Below, piece after piece: positions 41,147 through 49,705 of a stretch of 64,000 nt of DNA (its first letter is position 1; each line of letters begins with the position of its first letter). The stretch lies in the NCBI GenBank assembly GCA_016703605.1, contig JADJBU010000002.1, positions 186,001 through 250,000 of the forward strand, in the 5' to 3' direction. The position numbers and the translations under genes were made by a program. Origin of the DNA: Candidatus Villigracilis adiacens. GTDB lineage: Bacteria > Chloroflexota > Anaerolineae > Anaerolineales > Villigracilaceae. The notes beneath the pieces were generated by a model. It ran no database searches. It saw only the letters and a program-made list of their open reading frames with translations, and had not been told where the DNA came from.

Positions 41147-41596
41147 ATGTTCAAGTCAAAATTCCTTATTTTACTGATTGTCGCGCTAACCATGACCGGC
41201 TGCGCAAAGGAAACCGAAATCACCTATACCCCGCCCCCCATCGAAGACGAGTGGTCGGTCACGATGGTTCAGAGCGGCGGCATTATGGGATTGTTACGAT
41301 CCATCCGGGTATCCTCCGATGGGACGTATTCCGTTGTGGATGAACGGGCGGGCGGGCGGGTTGAAGGCACATTGAGCGGTAATGAGTTAGCCCATTTGAA
41401 AGACCTGGTCGCCGGTTTTTCGTTCCTGACGCCGAAAATACCCATGGTTTGCGCGGATTGTTTTGTCTACGAAGTGGAGATTCAAAGCGGCGGGCAAAAA
41501 CTCGTCGTCGAAACCGATGATGTGAATATGCCGGAGACCGGCATGGGCCCGTTGGTCGAATTCCTGCGCGGCGTCATGGACTCGGCGTTGCAATAA
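41147..41596 (+). CDS. Small lipoprotein, 149 aa
   Basis: ATG 41147 follows AAAGGAG; the longer frame has no such site. The signal peptide ends in ALTMTGC. The mature part is a small beta-rich domain containing two Cys (CADC) at about residue 104. No family is recognised. Confidence 0.78.
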   Translation: MFKSKFLILLIVALTMTGCAKETEITYTPPPIEDEWSVTMVQSGGIMGLLRSIRVSSDGTYSVVDERAGGRVEGTLSGNELAHLKDLVAGFSFLTPKIPMVCADCFVYEVEIQSGGQKLVVETDDVNMPETGMGPLVEFLRGVMDSALQ

Positions 41597-41661
41597 GCAT
41601 GAACCAGCCGAATGGCTGGAAGATACTTTCTAACTCACCTTGCGCAGTTCCTCGGTACCGC

Positions 41662-41763
41662 GACATTCATGCCGCCCTGAAATTGCGAGAAATCTCCCTC
41701 AATAGCGCGCCGGATTTCTCCCCGCTGACACTCGTCGAAATGACAGGCTGAGCAGTTACAAAA
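41662..41763 (-). repeat. Interspersed repeat (TCATTTCGACGAG type), copy B
   Basis: On the minus strand it reads GTAACTGCTCAGCCTGTC, TTTCGACGAG, GGGGAGAAATCC, GGGAGATTTCTCG, matching the copy at 23517-23660 in the same order. Confidence 0.65.
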
Positions 41764-41789
41764 CTACAAGGTATTTTTAATGTAAAGCG

Positions 41790-42017
41790 GCTTCGTTTGT
41801 TGTACGATGGTGACAGGAATGAGAAAGGAGGTTGCGATAGATACACCGCCTGAAAGACAAACCGAAGGGAAGGACGATACGCCATAACCTGGTCGAAGCG
41901 CAAGCAGGACTTTAGCACCAGACGTTCCCCTAACGATAGGAAGGCTGCATTCTCGTCTCCTTCCCCGACATAGTAGTTGTTCGTCTCGACGGATGGGTAA
42001 CCCCCATCCGTCTTTCT
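41790..42017 (+). ncRNA. Candidate structured RNA with terminator
   Basis: A ~200-nt non-coding stretch can fold into a long-range stem GGGAAGGACGA (41867-41877) with TCGTC-t-CCTTCCC about 80 nt on. It encloses a CTGGT...ACCAG hairpin capped by a GC-GCAA-GC tetraloop. A strong terminator hairpin (GACGGATGGG / CCCATCCGTC, 41988-42012) and TTTCT end it. It is not tmRNA, RNase P RNA or SRP RNA as far as I can see. The strand is inferred from the terminator. Confidence 0.4.
41988..42017 (+). terminator. Terminator of the candidate ncRNA
   Basis: GACGGATGGG / CCCATCCGTC form a 10-bp stem with a short loop, followed by TTTCTATTT. It overlaps the stop of the convergent ATPase gene. Confidence 0.75.
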
Positions 42018-42534
42018 ATTTCAGGGAGTAGTCCAGAGCTTTGGCTATGTTTGCTTCGCAGGAATAAATCGAATCCAAAATAAGGCGCGGTTCATTCCAC
42101 GGCGCAAAATATGACTTTATCCTCTCGACATCCGCCCATTCCAATTCGTACCAGCCGGGAATATTTCGTTTACGTTCACGTAATCTTTCCTTGTGAAGCT
42201 CCTCATCTGAACAGATACATTCGATAACCCGCCATTTGGCGTCGAACTGACGGGCAATCTCTTTCCATGTATTACGGATGGACTCGGTGGAAGCGACGCA
42301 ATCAAGGATGACAGACTGCCCCATCTTCATTTGTCGTCTGGCAAGCAAAGTCAACAAGTTATAACCGGCGAAACCAAGCATCGGGTCTCTATTGGAGGAG
42401 ATTAACGCGCTGGTCACCAGGTTTGCCTCCAGCCAGTCTTTGGCAAATACTGGAATCTTTAATTTAAACCCAATTGCTTCTGCAATCGCGCTTTTGCCGG
42501 TTCCCGGCAAGCCTGACAAGAGAATAAATTTCAT
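42016..42534 (-). CDS. P-loop kinase-like protein
   Basis: 172 residues with Walker A GLPGTGKS at the N-terminus and an SVILDC strand, then a C-terminal lid region with RERKRN. This is the layout of small nucleotide-dependent kinases such as the zeta-toxin or chloramphenicol phosphotransferase family. The substrate is unknown. It overlaps the PatB-like gene upstream by four bases. Confidence 0.75.
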   Translation of the reverse strand: MKFILLSGLPGTGKSAIAEAIGFKLKIPVFAKDWLEANLVTSALISSNRDPMLGFAGYNLLTLLARRQMKMGQSVILDCVASTESIRNTWKEIARQFDAKWRVIECICSDEELHKERLRERKRNIPGWYELEWADVERIKSYFAPWNEPRLILDSIYSCEANIAKALDYSLK

Positions 42535-43697
42535 CCCTGAATTGAAAACATCGCCTTTCGCATCTTATCCAACCCCTCCTTCAAAATCTTCCTCGATGTA
42601 CCGAAGTTGATTCTTGCAAAACCCGCAGATTGACTGCCAAACTTCTTCCCGTCGCTCAAGGCGACCTTTGCCTTCGATAAGAAGAACTCGAAGGGCGAAC
42701 CGTAAATGGCGGTTTGGGTGAAGTCGAGCCAGCCGAGGTAGGTTGCATCAGGGACGGTCGTGCGCACATTCGGCATGAAGCGGGTAACATAATCCACGAG
42801 AAAATCGCGGTTGGCGGTGAGGTGACGGCGCAAGTCGTTGAGCCAGGCGTCTGCCCGACCGGAAAAAGCCGCATGGGTGGCGGTCAGCCCCGGGGAGGAA
42901 ACTTCGTAGGACATGCCAAGCGCGGCGGCGAAAAACCTCTTTCGCAATTCTTCATTCGGAACGATGGCAAATGCGGCGGACAGCCCCGGCACGTTGCAGG
43001 CTTTCGAAGCGGAAACGAGCGTGATGGTGTTGTTCTCGATCTCCTTCGAGAGACTCGCCAACGGTTTGAATTTCGCGCCGCCCAGCAAAATCTCGGCGTG
43101 GATTTCGTCTGACACAATCGGCACTTTGTTTTCGATGCAAATCGTTGCCATGCGCGTCAACTCAGCCCGCGAGAAAATCTTCCCCACCGGGTTATGCGGG
43201 TGACAGAGCAGGAACATGCCCGCGCCCTTCACCGCCTTCTTTAACGCGTCGTCATCCACTTCGTAGCGGACTCGGTTTCCCTTTGTCAACATCGCCAGCG
43301 GCGCGACCCGCTTGGGAATGCCCACCTTCCCTTCGGCTTCGTGAAATTCGTTATACACCGGTGTCTGGATCACATATCCCTTGCGGGACGAACACAACAC
43401 ACGCGCGGCGATGTTGTAACCGTTGTTGACGCCGGGCGTGTAGATGACCCAGTCTGGGTCCACCTTCCAGCCGTACAACGCGTCCATGCGGCGCGAAACG
43501 ACTTCATAGAATGCCCGCCCCGGAATTTCATATCCAAGCACGCCATGATCCACCTGCTTATGGAGCGCATTCAAAATGACTTTCGGCGCGGAGAAGTCCA
43601 TGTCCGCCAGCCACATGGGCAGGATGTCTGAATCGTACGCTGTCCATTTGAGGCTGAGGGTTTTGCGGCGGTTGGGAGTGATGTTGAAATTTGTCAT
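42531..43697 (-). CDS. PatB/MalY-type PLP-dependent C-S lyase / aminotransferase
   Basis: 388 residues. Class I/II aminotransferase fold: MWLADMDF near the start, HNPVGKIFS, SDEIHAEILL, and the PLP Lys in SASKACNVPG. The MalY/PatB subgroup cleaves cystathionine or related C-S bonds. It is co-directional and coupled with the P-loop kinase gene. Confidence 0.88.
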   Translation of the reverse strand: MTNFNITPNRRKTLSLKWTAYDSDILPMWLADMDFSAPKVILNALHKQVDHGVLGYEIPGRAFYEVVSRRMDALYGWKVDPDWVIYTPGVNNGYNIAARVLCSSRKGYVIQTPVYNEFHEAEGKVGIPKRVAPLAMLTKGNRVRYEVDDDALKKAVKGAGMFLLCHPHNPVGKIFSRAELTRMATICIENKVPIVSDEIHAEILLGGAKFKPLASLSKEIENNTITLVSASKACNVPGLSAAFAIVPNEELRKRFFAAALGMSYEVSSPGLTATHAAFSGRADAWLNDLRRHLTANRDFLVDYVTRFMPNVRTTVPDATYLGWLDFTQTAIYGSPFEFFLSKAKVALSDGKKFGSQSAGFARINFGTSRKILKEGLDKMRKAMFSIQG

Positions 43698-43741
43698 TTA
43701 TCCTCGGTGAAAATTTAAGAAGACAGGCGCAAGCCCTGTCC

Positions 43742-44386
43742 CTACTTTTTATATGCCACGATCATCCCATCGCGCATCGGCGCAAGCGTGACGATCCAGT
43801 CGTTATCTTGTGTGATTTGCCGGGTAAATTCTTTAACGCCCAACGTGTCGGGAGTTTTATCTTTCGGATCGAAGATGCGCCCATGCCACAACATGTTGTC
43901 AATGATGAGCAAGCCGCCGCTGCGAAGTTTCTCTTTGATGACCGGCAATGAGGCGGGATACGCTTCCTTGTCAATGTCGTTGAAGATGATATCGAACGGA
44001 CCTTCGCTCTGCTTCAAAGCCTCGACCGCCTCCGAGACATGGAACTTGACCCAATCCGCGCTTCCCAACCTGACGAGGTGCCTGCGTGCCCTTTCAGAGA
44101 GTTCCTCCTCCCAGACGGTGTGATGCACAACTCCCCCGCCGTTTTCGCGCACCGCTTTGGCAAACCAGGCTGTCGAATAGCCGTATCCCGAGCCGAGTTC
44201 AAAAACGGATTTCGCCTTTATCATCCGCGCCAGTTGGTAGCAGTAATATCCGCAAGCCGCGCCGATGATGGGAAAATCATTCGTCTCGGCGTAGGCTTCC
44301 ATCTCCATCAATTCCGCTTCGCGCGGCGGGACAAGGGATGTGATGTATTCCTGTGCGTTCGGGTAGGTCAATAGATCGTCGCTCAT
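43742..44386 (-). CDS. SAM-dependent O-methyltransferase
   Basis: 214 residues from ATG 44386, with GGAGG upstream. The SAM motif I is FELGSGYGYST; the DIIFNDIDKE and LLIIDNMLWHG segments are typical of the caffeoyl-CoA type O-methyltransferase family with a metal-binding Asp. The substrate is unknown. Confidence 0.85.
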   Translation of the reverse strand: MSDDLLTYPNAQEYITSLVPPREAELMEMEAYAETNDFPIIGAACGYYCYQLARMIKAKSVFELGSGYGYSTAWFAKAVRENGGGVVHHTVWEEELSERARRHLVRLGSADWVKFHVSEAVEALKQSEGPFDIIFNDIDKEAYPASLPVIKEKLRSGGLLIIDNMLWHGRIFDPKDKTPDTLGVKEFTRQITQDNDWIVTLAPMRDGMIVAYKK

Positions 44387-44419
44387 AAGTGCCTCCGGGG
44401 TTGGGCGAATTGTACATCC

Positions 44420-44482
44420 ATTATCCACGCTCCGTAGCGCGAGACGTTGTCCTGAGTTTAGCGAAGGATGGCATCTCGCGCA
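44420..44482. repeat. Interspersed repeat fragment (CCTGAGTTTAGCGAAGGATG)
   Basis: GCGCGAGA and TCTCGCGC flank the string CCTGAGTTTAGCGAAGGATG, forming a hairpin. This kind of sequence is a common intergenic repeat in bacteria and lies between the methyltransferase promoter and the nested palindrome. Confidence 0.45.
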
Positions 44483-44507
44483 TATCTGTTGCAAAGTCAG
44501 AAACCCT

Positions 44508-44586
44508 TAACGCGAATTTCGCAAAAATGGCGAAAAGCGCAAAAGTTTTTTTGCGAAATTCGCTTTGTTCGCGCTTTTCGCGTTAG
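44508..44586. other. Overlapping palindromes (GCGAATTTCGCAAAAA)
   Basis: GCGAATTTCGCAAAAA pairs perfectly with TTTTTGCGAAATTCGC over 16 bp; GCGAAAAGCGC pairs with GCGCTTTTCGC; TAACGCGAA pairs with TTCGCGTTA. The arms interleave, so alternative folds compete. No frame is coded. The rest of 44587-44801 holds no other feature that I can support. Confidence 0.55.
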
Positions 44587-44801
44587 GCTCTGCCCTTAAC
44601 CTCCCTTGACTGCCAGGCGGCTTTGCAAGAGCCATAACGTCTCGCGCCGTCTTCGTTCGGCGGAGGGAAAGGCTTGGGCGAAGGATCAGGTCAAAGTCCG
44701 AAAGAAGCGAAAATATCCCCGTCCCGAATCTGCGATTGCTGATAGAATTGCCGCATGGGAGTCATCCACCCCATGAATCACACTCAAGGATCCCGCTCTG
44801 A

Positions 44802-45998
44802 ATGAGATTTAACTTCCGGCAGTTCTGGCGCACGTTTTACCGCTCCTTCTTCGACTCGAAAAATACCCCCGCCCGCCTCACAAAAAAACGCTTCATCTTT
44901 CTGCTTCTGTTCTATATCGTCTGGCCCCTCGGGCAGGCGATGCATTGGTTCTTCTTCTGGCTTGACGATATTCTCTTCCCCGCCTATAAAAATCATCCCA
45001 TCGAAAAGCCCCTTTTCATTCTGGGTAACTTCCGCAGCGGCTCGACGTTCTTACACCGTTTACTCTCGCGCGATTCGGAAACCTTCACCAGCCTGACCAC
45101 GTGGGATATTTATCTCACGCCCTCGGTAACGCAAAAGAAGATCACGCAGTTTGTGGCGGCGCTCGACAATAAATATTTCGGGAGAGTTCTGCACCGCGCC
45201 CTGTTCGCCTTTGACCGCGCCACGCTCGGCAAGGTCAAAATTCACCCCATTTCGTTCTTCCAGCCTGAAGAGGATGAGAACATTCACATGCACATCTGGG
45301 ACGGGTATTTCGTGACCTTCCTGTTCCCGTTCATGGATGAATTCCCCGATTACATTCACTTCGACGAAGCGCTCAGCCCGGAACGCAAACGGCGCATCAT
45401 GACGTTCTACAAGTCCATGCTGCAACGCCATTTGTATGCCAACGGCGCAAAGCATTTTGTGGCGAAGAACCCGGCGTTCAGCGCGAAGATTCAAACGCTG
45501 ACAGAGTTCTTCCCCGATGCGCGCATTCTCTACCTTGCCCGCAACCCGCTCGACATGCTGCCCTCCACCGTTTCATGGATCAACTACGCCCGCGGACAGT
45601 TCACCGGTCCGCATGAGGAATATCTTTACATTGATGAAATCCTCGAGTTGACCCAGCACTGGTACCGTCACCCGCTCCGCCACCTGGACGCGCATCCCTC
45701 CCCCCGCCACCTGGTCGTCAACTACGAAGACCTGGTCCAGCGTCCCGAGGCGGTCATTCGCGGATTCTACGAACAGTTCAACTACCCCGATAAACCCGGG
45801 CTGCCCGCCATTATTGACCAGGCGGTCAAGGAAACGATGACGTTTAGCAGTGATCACAATTATTCCTACGAGAAGATGGGCTTCACCCGCCGGGGTATCG
45901 TGGAGATGTACAGGGATGTCTTCGAGCGGTTCCAGTTCGAGACGCGCGAAGATGAAGACTCGCTGTCGGTTAAGAAGCGGCTGGAGTTGGAACGATAA
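44802..45998 (+). CDS. Sulfotransferase family protein
   Basis: 398 residues. A membrane-associated N-terminal part (FIFLLLFYIVWPLGQAMHWFFFW) precedes a P-loop-like PAPS 5'-phosphosulfate motif ILGNFRSGSTFLHRLL; a 3'-phosphate segment YLARNPLDML follows. It transfers sulfate from PAPS to an unknown acceptor. It is monocistronic and ends at a strong terminator. Confidence 0.85.
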   Translation: MRFNFRQFWRTFYRSFFDSKNTPARLTKKRFIFLLLFYIVWPLGQAMHWFFFWLDDILFPAYKNHPIEKPLFILGNFRSGSTFLHRLLSRDSETFTSLTTWDIYLTPSVTQKKITQFVAALDNKYFGRVLHRALFAFDRATLGKVKIHPISFFQPEEDENIHMHIWDGYFVTFLFPFMDEFPDYIHFDEALSPERKRRIMTFYKSMLQRHLYANGAKHFVAKNPAFSAKIQTLTEFFPDARILYLARNPLDMLPSTVSWINYARGQFTGPHEEYLYIDEILELTQHWYRHPLRHLDAHPSPRHLVVNYEDLVQRPEAVIRGFYEQFNYPDKPGLPAIIDQAVKETMTFSSDHNYSYEKMGFTRRGIVEMYRDVFERFQFETREDEDSLSVKKRLELER

Positions 45999-45999
45999 T

Positions 46000-46030
46000 A
46001 AAAAGAGTCCCGCAAAACGGGACTCTTTTT
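46000..46030 (+). terminator. Terminator after the sulfotransferase
   Basis: AAAAAGAGTCCCG / CGGGACTCTTTTT form a perfect 13-bp stem with a 4- to 5-nt loop. It can work in both directions, also for lgt on the other strand. Confidence 0.85.
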
Positions 46031-46065
46031 ATTGGAGCGCAAAATCTCCCGATTTTGCAGCCGCG
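46030..46065. repeat. Hairpin repeat fragment (copy 5)
   Basis: GCAAAATC-TCCC-GATTTTGC is the first hairpin of the double-hairpin family, with loop TCCC; the second hairpin is absent. Confidence 0.5.
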
Positions 46066-46072
46066 GAAAACC

Positions 46073-47125
46073 TTATTTCTTCGTCCTTGAAGTTGTTGTT
46101 TTCTTTACAGCCGGTCTTTTAACGGAAGTCTTTGCCCGGGCGGGGGTTTTGCGCCTGTTCGGAGCGGATTTTGCATCCGGTTCTTCGGGCGCGGATTCGT
46201 CTTCGGCGGAGTCGACGGCTTGGGGTTCGGCAGACGGTTTCCGGGTCCGGGTTGAAGCGGGTTTCTTTTCCACTTTTTTGATCTGGTATTCATCCTCCCA
46301 GTTTTCGGCAAAGGCGAGTTGCAGTTTTCCATTCCGCGCAAGGAAGAGGATTATGCCTGTTACGCCCATCAGGAAGGCGACCAGCATCGAGGTGCTGATG
46401 AAGGTCTCGCCGAGTTTGGGCTGGTCGGGGCGGAAGAACTCGATGAAGACGCGGTTGAACCCGGCAAAGATCAGCCACAGGCTGAAGACCGCGCCGGGTT
46501 TGAGTTCCTCTTCATTCTGGCGCGAGTACCAGAGGATGAAGAGGTATGCCAGCACGTTCAGGATCATTTCGTAGGCGAAGGTAGGGTGGAAGCGCGTGGT
46601 CTCCGGCAGCCCGGCAAATTGGGTCAGGCGGTGATCGGCGGGGATGAGAATGCCCCACGGAAGGTTGGTGGGGGGACCGTACAGTTCCTGGTTGATGAAG
46701 TTGCCCAAACGCCCGATTGCCTGCCCGACCAAAACGACGGGGGCGATCGAATCGAGGAAGAGCCAGGCGTCGTAGCCGTTTCGTTTTAAATAAGCGATCA
46801 ATACGATTGCGCCGAGCAGCAGCCCGCCGAAGATGTGCAGACCGGCAATCGGCGGGCGGATGATGGAGATGGGATCTTCGATGTAGGAACGGTTGCCGCC
46901 GATGATGGCGTTGATGACATACCACAGGCGCGCGCCGACGATGCCCGCCACAACCGCCCAGACCATGGCGTCGATCAGGACTTCGCCGTTTTCGCCGCGG
47001 CGGCGCACTTCCTTCTCTGCCAGCCAGCCGCCGATGAGGACGCTCGACATGACGATCAAGCCGTACCAGGTGAGTTCCACCTGCAGGGTGAACAATTTGA
47101 AACTGAAGATTACGGGGTCTATCAT
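46073..47125 (-). CDS. lgt: Prolipoprotein diacylglyceryl transferase
   Basis: 350 residues. Seven membrane helices and the family signature GRLGNFINQELYGPPT, plus a conserved HPTFAYE. It transfers diacylglycerol to the lipobox Cys, so it serves the many lipoproteins in this window. An unusual C-terminal tail of ~70 residues is rich in Lys, Arg, Pro and Ser (KKPASTRTRKPSAEPQA... to TTSRTKK) and is absent from typical Lgt; it is disordered and may bind a partner or nucleic acid. GAGGTAATC precedes the ATG. Confidence 0.93.
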   Translation of the reverse strand: MIDPVIFSFKLFTLQVELTWYGLIVMSSVLIGGWLAEKEVRRRGENGEVLIDAMVWAVVAGIVGARLWYVINAIIGGNRSYIEDPISIIRPPIAGLHIFGGLLLGAIVLIAYLKRNGYDAWLFLDSIAPVVLVGQAIGRLGNFINQELYGPPTNLPWGILIPADHRLTQFAGLPETTRFHPTFAYEMILNVLAYLFILWYSRQNEEELKPGAVFSLWLIFAGFNRVFIEFFRPDQPKLGETFISTSMLVAFLMGVTGIILFLARNGKLQLAFAENWEDEYQIKKVEKKPASTRTRKPSAEPQAVDSAEDESAPEEPDAKSAPNRRKTPARAKTSVKRPAVKKTTTSRTKK

Positions 47126-47214
47126 GATTACCTCGAAATTGAATTTGGAGGATTATATCATCCGGTCAAAGGACTCCAAGTCTCCCGCCCTACAACCTAC
47201 AAGTGTGCAAGCAA

Positions 47215-47330
47215 GGTTGTCAGTTTGGACTGCAAAATCTCCTGATTTTGCTCGAAAGTCGGGAGATGCCGCCACGGCGTCACTCTGCGCCGCTTTCGAC
47301 TCCGTGCCTGACATGTTTTGCCTGCACACC
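47215..47330. repeat. Double-hairpin repeat (copy 6)
   Basis: Almost the same as copy 2 at 4625: GCAAAATC-TCCT-GATTTTGC, then TCGAAAG...CTTTCGA around GTCGGGAGATG, ending near GCACACC. It lies in the gap between the divergent lgt and galE genes, directly upstream of the galE promoter. Confidence 0.7.
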
Positions 47331-47358
47331 CCTACAAAACGACACCGGTCTTGTACGT

Positions 47359-47364
47359 TATAAT
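47359..47364 (+). promoter_or_regulatory. -10 hexamer of galE
   Basis: TATAAT 26 bp before the galE start. The upstream 35 bp run into the repeat copy, so the repeat may supply part of the promoter. Confidence 0.5.
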
Positions 47365-47389
47365 TTTAAAAATTAATCCAGGAGCATCC

Positions 47390-48367
47390 ATGAACATTTT
47401 TGTAACCGGCGGGGCGGGCTATATCGGTTCGGCAACAGCCGAAGCGTTGATCAAGGCGGGGCATCAAGTCACAGTCTACGATTCGCTCGTCACCGGTCAT
47501 CGTGAGGCGGTCCCGGCAGGAGCGAAGTTCATCCATGCCTCGCTCGACGACACCCACGCACTCGCCGAAGCGTTGACCTCGACCCGATACGACGCCATCA
47601 TGCATTTTGCCGCCTTCATCGAAGCAGGCGAAAGCATGAAAGACCCCGGCAGGTTCTTTCGCAACAACTTCACAAATTCGCTGGGGCTTATCGAAACCGC
47701 CGTTCAGGCGGGCGCGCGCAAGTTTGTATTTTCGTCCACAGCCGCAGTGTATCAATCCAGTGAAGAACCGCTCACCGAAGAATCGCCGCTCGGACCGACC
47801 AACGTCTACGGTCACACCAAACTCATGACCGAACAGGCGCTCGAATGGTATCGCTCCATTTACGGGCTGCATTTTGCCGCGCTGCGATACTTCAATGCCT
47901 GCGGGGCAATGCCAGGACGCGGAGAAGCGCACCAGCCCGAATCGCACTTGATCCCGCGCGTTTTACAGATCGCATTGGGGCAGGCAGAGTCCGCCACGAT
48001 CTTCGGCACAGACTACCCAACCCCCGACGGCACCTGCATCCGCGACTACATCCACATCGCCGACCTGGTTTCGGCGCACATCCTCGCGCTTGGCGCATTG
48101 GAAAAACGCGACAAGATGATCTACAACGTGGGAAGCGGCAACGGTTTTTCAGTGAAGGAAGTGATCGAAACCGCCCGCGCAGTAACCGGTCACGCCATCC
48201 CTGCCCGCGAACACCCCCGCCGACCCGGCGACCCGGCGCGGCTCGTGGCCTCGCCGGAAAAAATAAAAAACGAACTGGGCTGGCAGCCAAAGAATACAAA
48301 CATGCAGGCGATCCTCTCCAGCGCGTGGGAGTGGCACAAATCCCACCCGCATGGATACCAGAAATGA
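47390..48367 (+). CDS. galE: UDP-glucose 4-epimerase
   Basis: 325 residues from ATG 47390, with GGAG upstream. The NAD-binding motif GGAGYIGSA, the active-site Tyr and Lys (YGHTK), and the Ser/Thr (SSTAAVYQ) are present, as is RYFNACGA. It converts UDP-glucose and UDP-galactose. The stop overlaps the start of the beta-lactamase-fold gene by four bases. Confidence 0.92.
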   Translation: MNIFVTGGAGYIGSATAEALIKAGHQVTVYDSLVTGHREAVPAGAKFIHASLDDTHALAEALTSTRYDAIMHFAAFIEAGESMKDPGRFFRNNFTNSLGLIETAVQAGARKFVFSSTAAVYQSSEEPLTEESPLGPTNVYGHTKLMTEQALEWYRSIYGLHFAALRYFNACGAMPGRGEAHQPESHLIPRVLQIALGQAESATIFGTDYPTPDGTCIRDYIHIADLVSAHILALGALEKRDKMIYNVGSGNGFSVKEVIETARAVTGHAIPAREHPRRPGDPARLVASPEKIKNELGWQPKNTNMQAILSSAWEWHKSHPHGYQK

Positions 48368-49053
48368 AATTCACCTTTCACCGCATCCCGGTCGGCATTT
48401 GCAATTGCTACCTTCTGCGCGGCGAACGCGCCATCCTGGTCGACGGCGGCGCGTGGGGCGGCTTACCCTCCTTTGAAAAAGGCTTGCGCGACTTAAAGGT
48501 CGACCCCAAAGAGATCGAACTCATCCTGCTCACGCACGGGCACTGGGACCACATCACCTGCCTCGCCGAAATCCAAAAACTGACAGGCGCCAAAATCGCC
48601 GTCCACGAAAAAGACAAATTCATGGTCGAGACAGGCGAGCCGCCTTTTCCAGCCGGTGTGACGTTCTACGGAAGGATGATATCCAGCGCTGCGAAATTTT
48701 TCCTGCACTCGCATCTTCCCCCGCTCAAAGTGGATACGGTTATTCCCGATGCGGGGATGTCGCTGAAGCCTTTCGGCATCCCCGGCGAGGTGGTCTACAC
48801 GCCCGGTCATTCCATGGGGCATGTCAGCCTTGTCCTTGAAGACGGCAATGCCATCGTCGGCGACATGGCAATGAACGACTGGTACCTGCGCCTGACGCCC
48901 GGTCTGCCCATTCTCGCAGACGATATTCACGCAGTCGTGGAAAGCTGGAAGAAGATTTTGCCGATGGGAATCAGGCGCATCCACCCCGCCCACGGCATGG
49001 ACTTCGATGCGGCTGTGATCGAAAAAGAAATTGCAAGTTTCAAGTTGGGCTAA
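48364..49053 (+). CDS. Metallo-beta-lactamase fold hydrolase
   Basis: 229 residues from ATG 48364, coupled to galE. The metal motif HGHWDH and the later His/Asp (PGHSMGHVS, VGDMAM) and HPAHG are intact. The family includes glyoxalase-II-like and thioesterase-like enzymes; the substrate is unknown. A strong terminator follows. Confidence 0.87.
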   Translation: MKFTFHRIPVGICNCYLLRGERAILVDGGAWGGLPSFEKGLRDLKVDPKEIELILLTHGHWDHITCLAEIQKLTGAKIAVHEKDKFMVETGEPPFPAGVTFYGRMISSAAKFFLHSHLPPLKVDTVIPDAGMSLKPFGIPGEVVYTPGHSMGHVSLVLEDGNAIVGDMAMNDWYLRLTPGLPILADDIHAVVESWKKILPMGIRRIHPAHGMDFDAAVIEKEIASFKLG

Positions 49054-49093
49054 AAAGACCCGCCGGGGAAACTTCCCCGGCGGGTCTTTTTTA
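49052..49093 (+). terminator. Terminator after the galE operon
   Basis: A 19-bp stem (AAAAAGACCCGCCGGGGAA with its complement) and 3-nt loop, ending TTTTTT. Confidence 0.85.
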
Positions 49094-49159
49094 GGCTCTT
49101 CAGAATTAATCGGGGTGGAAACCCGTTTTACCACAGAGGACGCAGAAAACGCGGAGATT

Positions 49160-49260
49160 TTAAAAGGTTTAGCCGGAGTCGAACGTCTCCTGATGTTCGC
49201 TTCTTGCTCCAAAGTCTGGAGATGCCGCACGGCGCCGCTTTGGACTCCATTTTCATCCCC
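49160..49260. repeat. Double-hairpin repeat (copy 7)
   Basis: GGAGTC and GACTCC close the element. Inside are CGAACGTC-TCCT-GATGTTCG (one mismatch) and TCCAAAG-TCTGGAGATG...CGCTTTGGA. The order is TCCT hairpin first, GGAGA unit second, as in the other full copies. Confidence 0.65.
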
Positions 49261-49335
49261 TCGGGGTGAAACTCGTTTTACGAATACTCCGTGGTAAAAA
49301 ATGAGCGTCCCCGCCAAATACCAGAGAGCTTCTTT

Positions 49336-49584
49336 TTATAAAATGGACGCTTCCATCCTTTCCACGGCTTGTTTGGCTTCGGCGAGACCCGCATTGGTCA
49401 GGTCGCGGTAGAGCTTGATGGCTTCGATTTTATTGCCCTTCTTTAGCAGGGCCATGACCTGCGTATTGACCATGCCGGGTTCATCGAAAAACTCAATTCC
49501 CAACTTGCGATAGAGAAAATCGAGCTTCCTTTCAAGTTCGGCAACGCGCGCGCGCAGGGTAACGATATCCTGTTCAGCAGACAT
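49336..49584 (-). CDS. Ribosomal protein L7/L12 C-terminal-domain-like protein, 82 aa
   Basis: ATG 49584 with AAGGAG upstream. A short coiled coil (TLRARVAELERKLDFLYRKL) is followed by KGNKIEAIKLYRDLTNAGLAEAKQAVERME, the motif of the L7/L12 C-terminal domain. It lacks the L7/L12 N-terminal dimer domain, so it is not the ribosomal stalk protein itself. Such small proteins occur in several bacterial groups; the role is unknown. Confidence 0.75.
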   Translation of the reverse strand: MSAEQDIVTLRARVAELERKLDFLYRKLGIEFFDEPGMVNTQVMALLKKGNKIEAIKLYRDLTNAGLAEAKQAVERMEASIL

Positions 49585-49692
49585 GAAAAATCTCCTTTTC
49601 AAAAATAATACATGATATAAGCGCCGGTGGTATCCCCCTATTCCTCCTATTGCCGCATGTGTTACTCGAAATAAAATCTCGCAAGGTGAGTT

Positions 49693-49698
49693 TATAAT
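49693..49698 (+). promoter_or_regulatory. -10 hexamer directly ahead of the GT-C-like gene
   Basis: TATAAT ends 7 bp before the ATG at 49706, and no ribosome site is present, so the transcript would be leaderless. Confidence 0.45.
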
Positions 49699-49705
49699 AC
49701 TTACG

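Noticed and set aside
41667..41918. Minus-strand 83-aa frame in the candidate ncRNA region
   Set aside because: It spans an interspersed repeat and a structured region, has no ribosome site and no family.
47845..48363. N-terminal extension of the beta-lactamase-fold gene into galE
   Set aside because: The residues before ATG 48364 are a shadow of galE in another frame; the enzyme fold starts at MKFTFHRIPVG and the four-base overlap with the galE stop is typical coupling.
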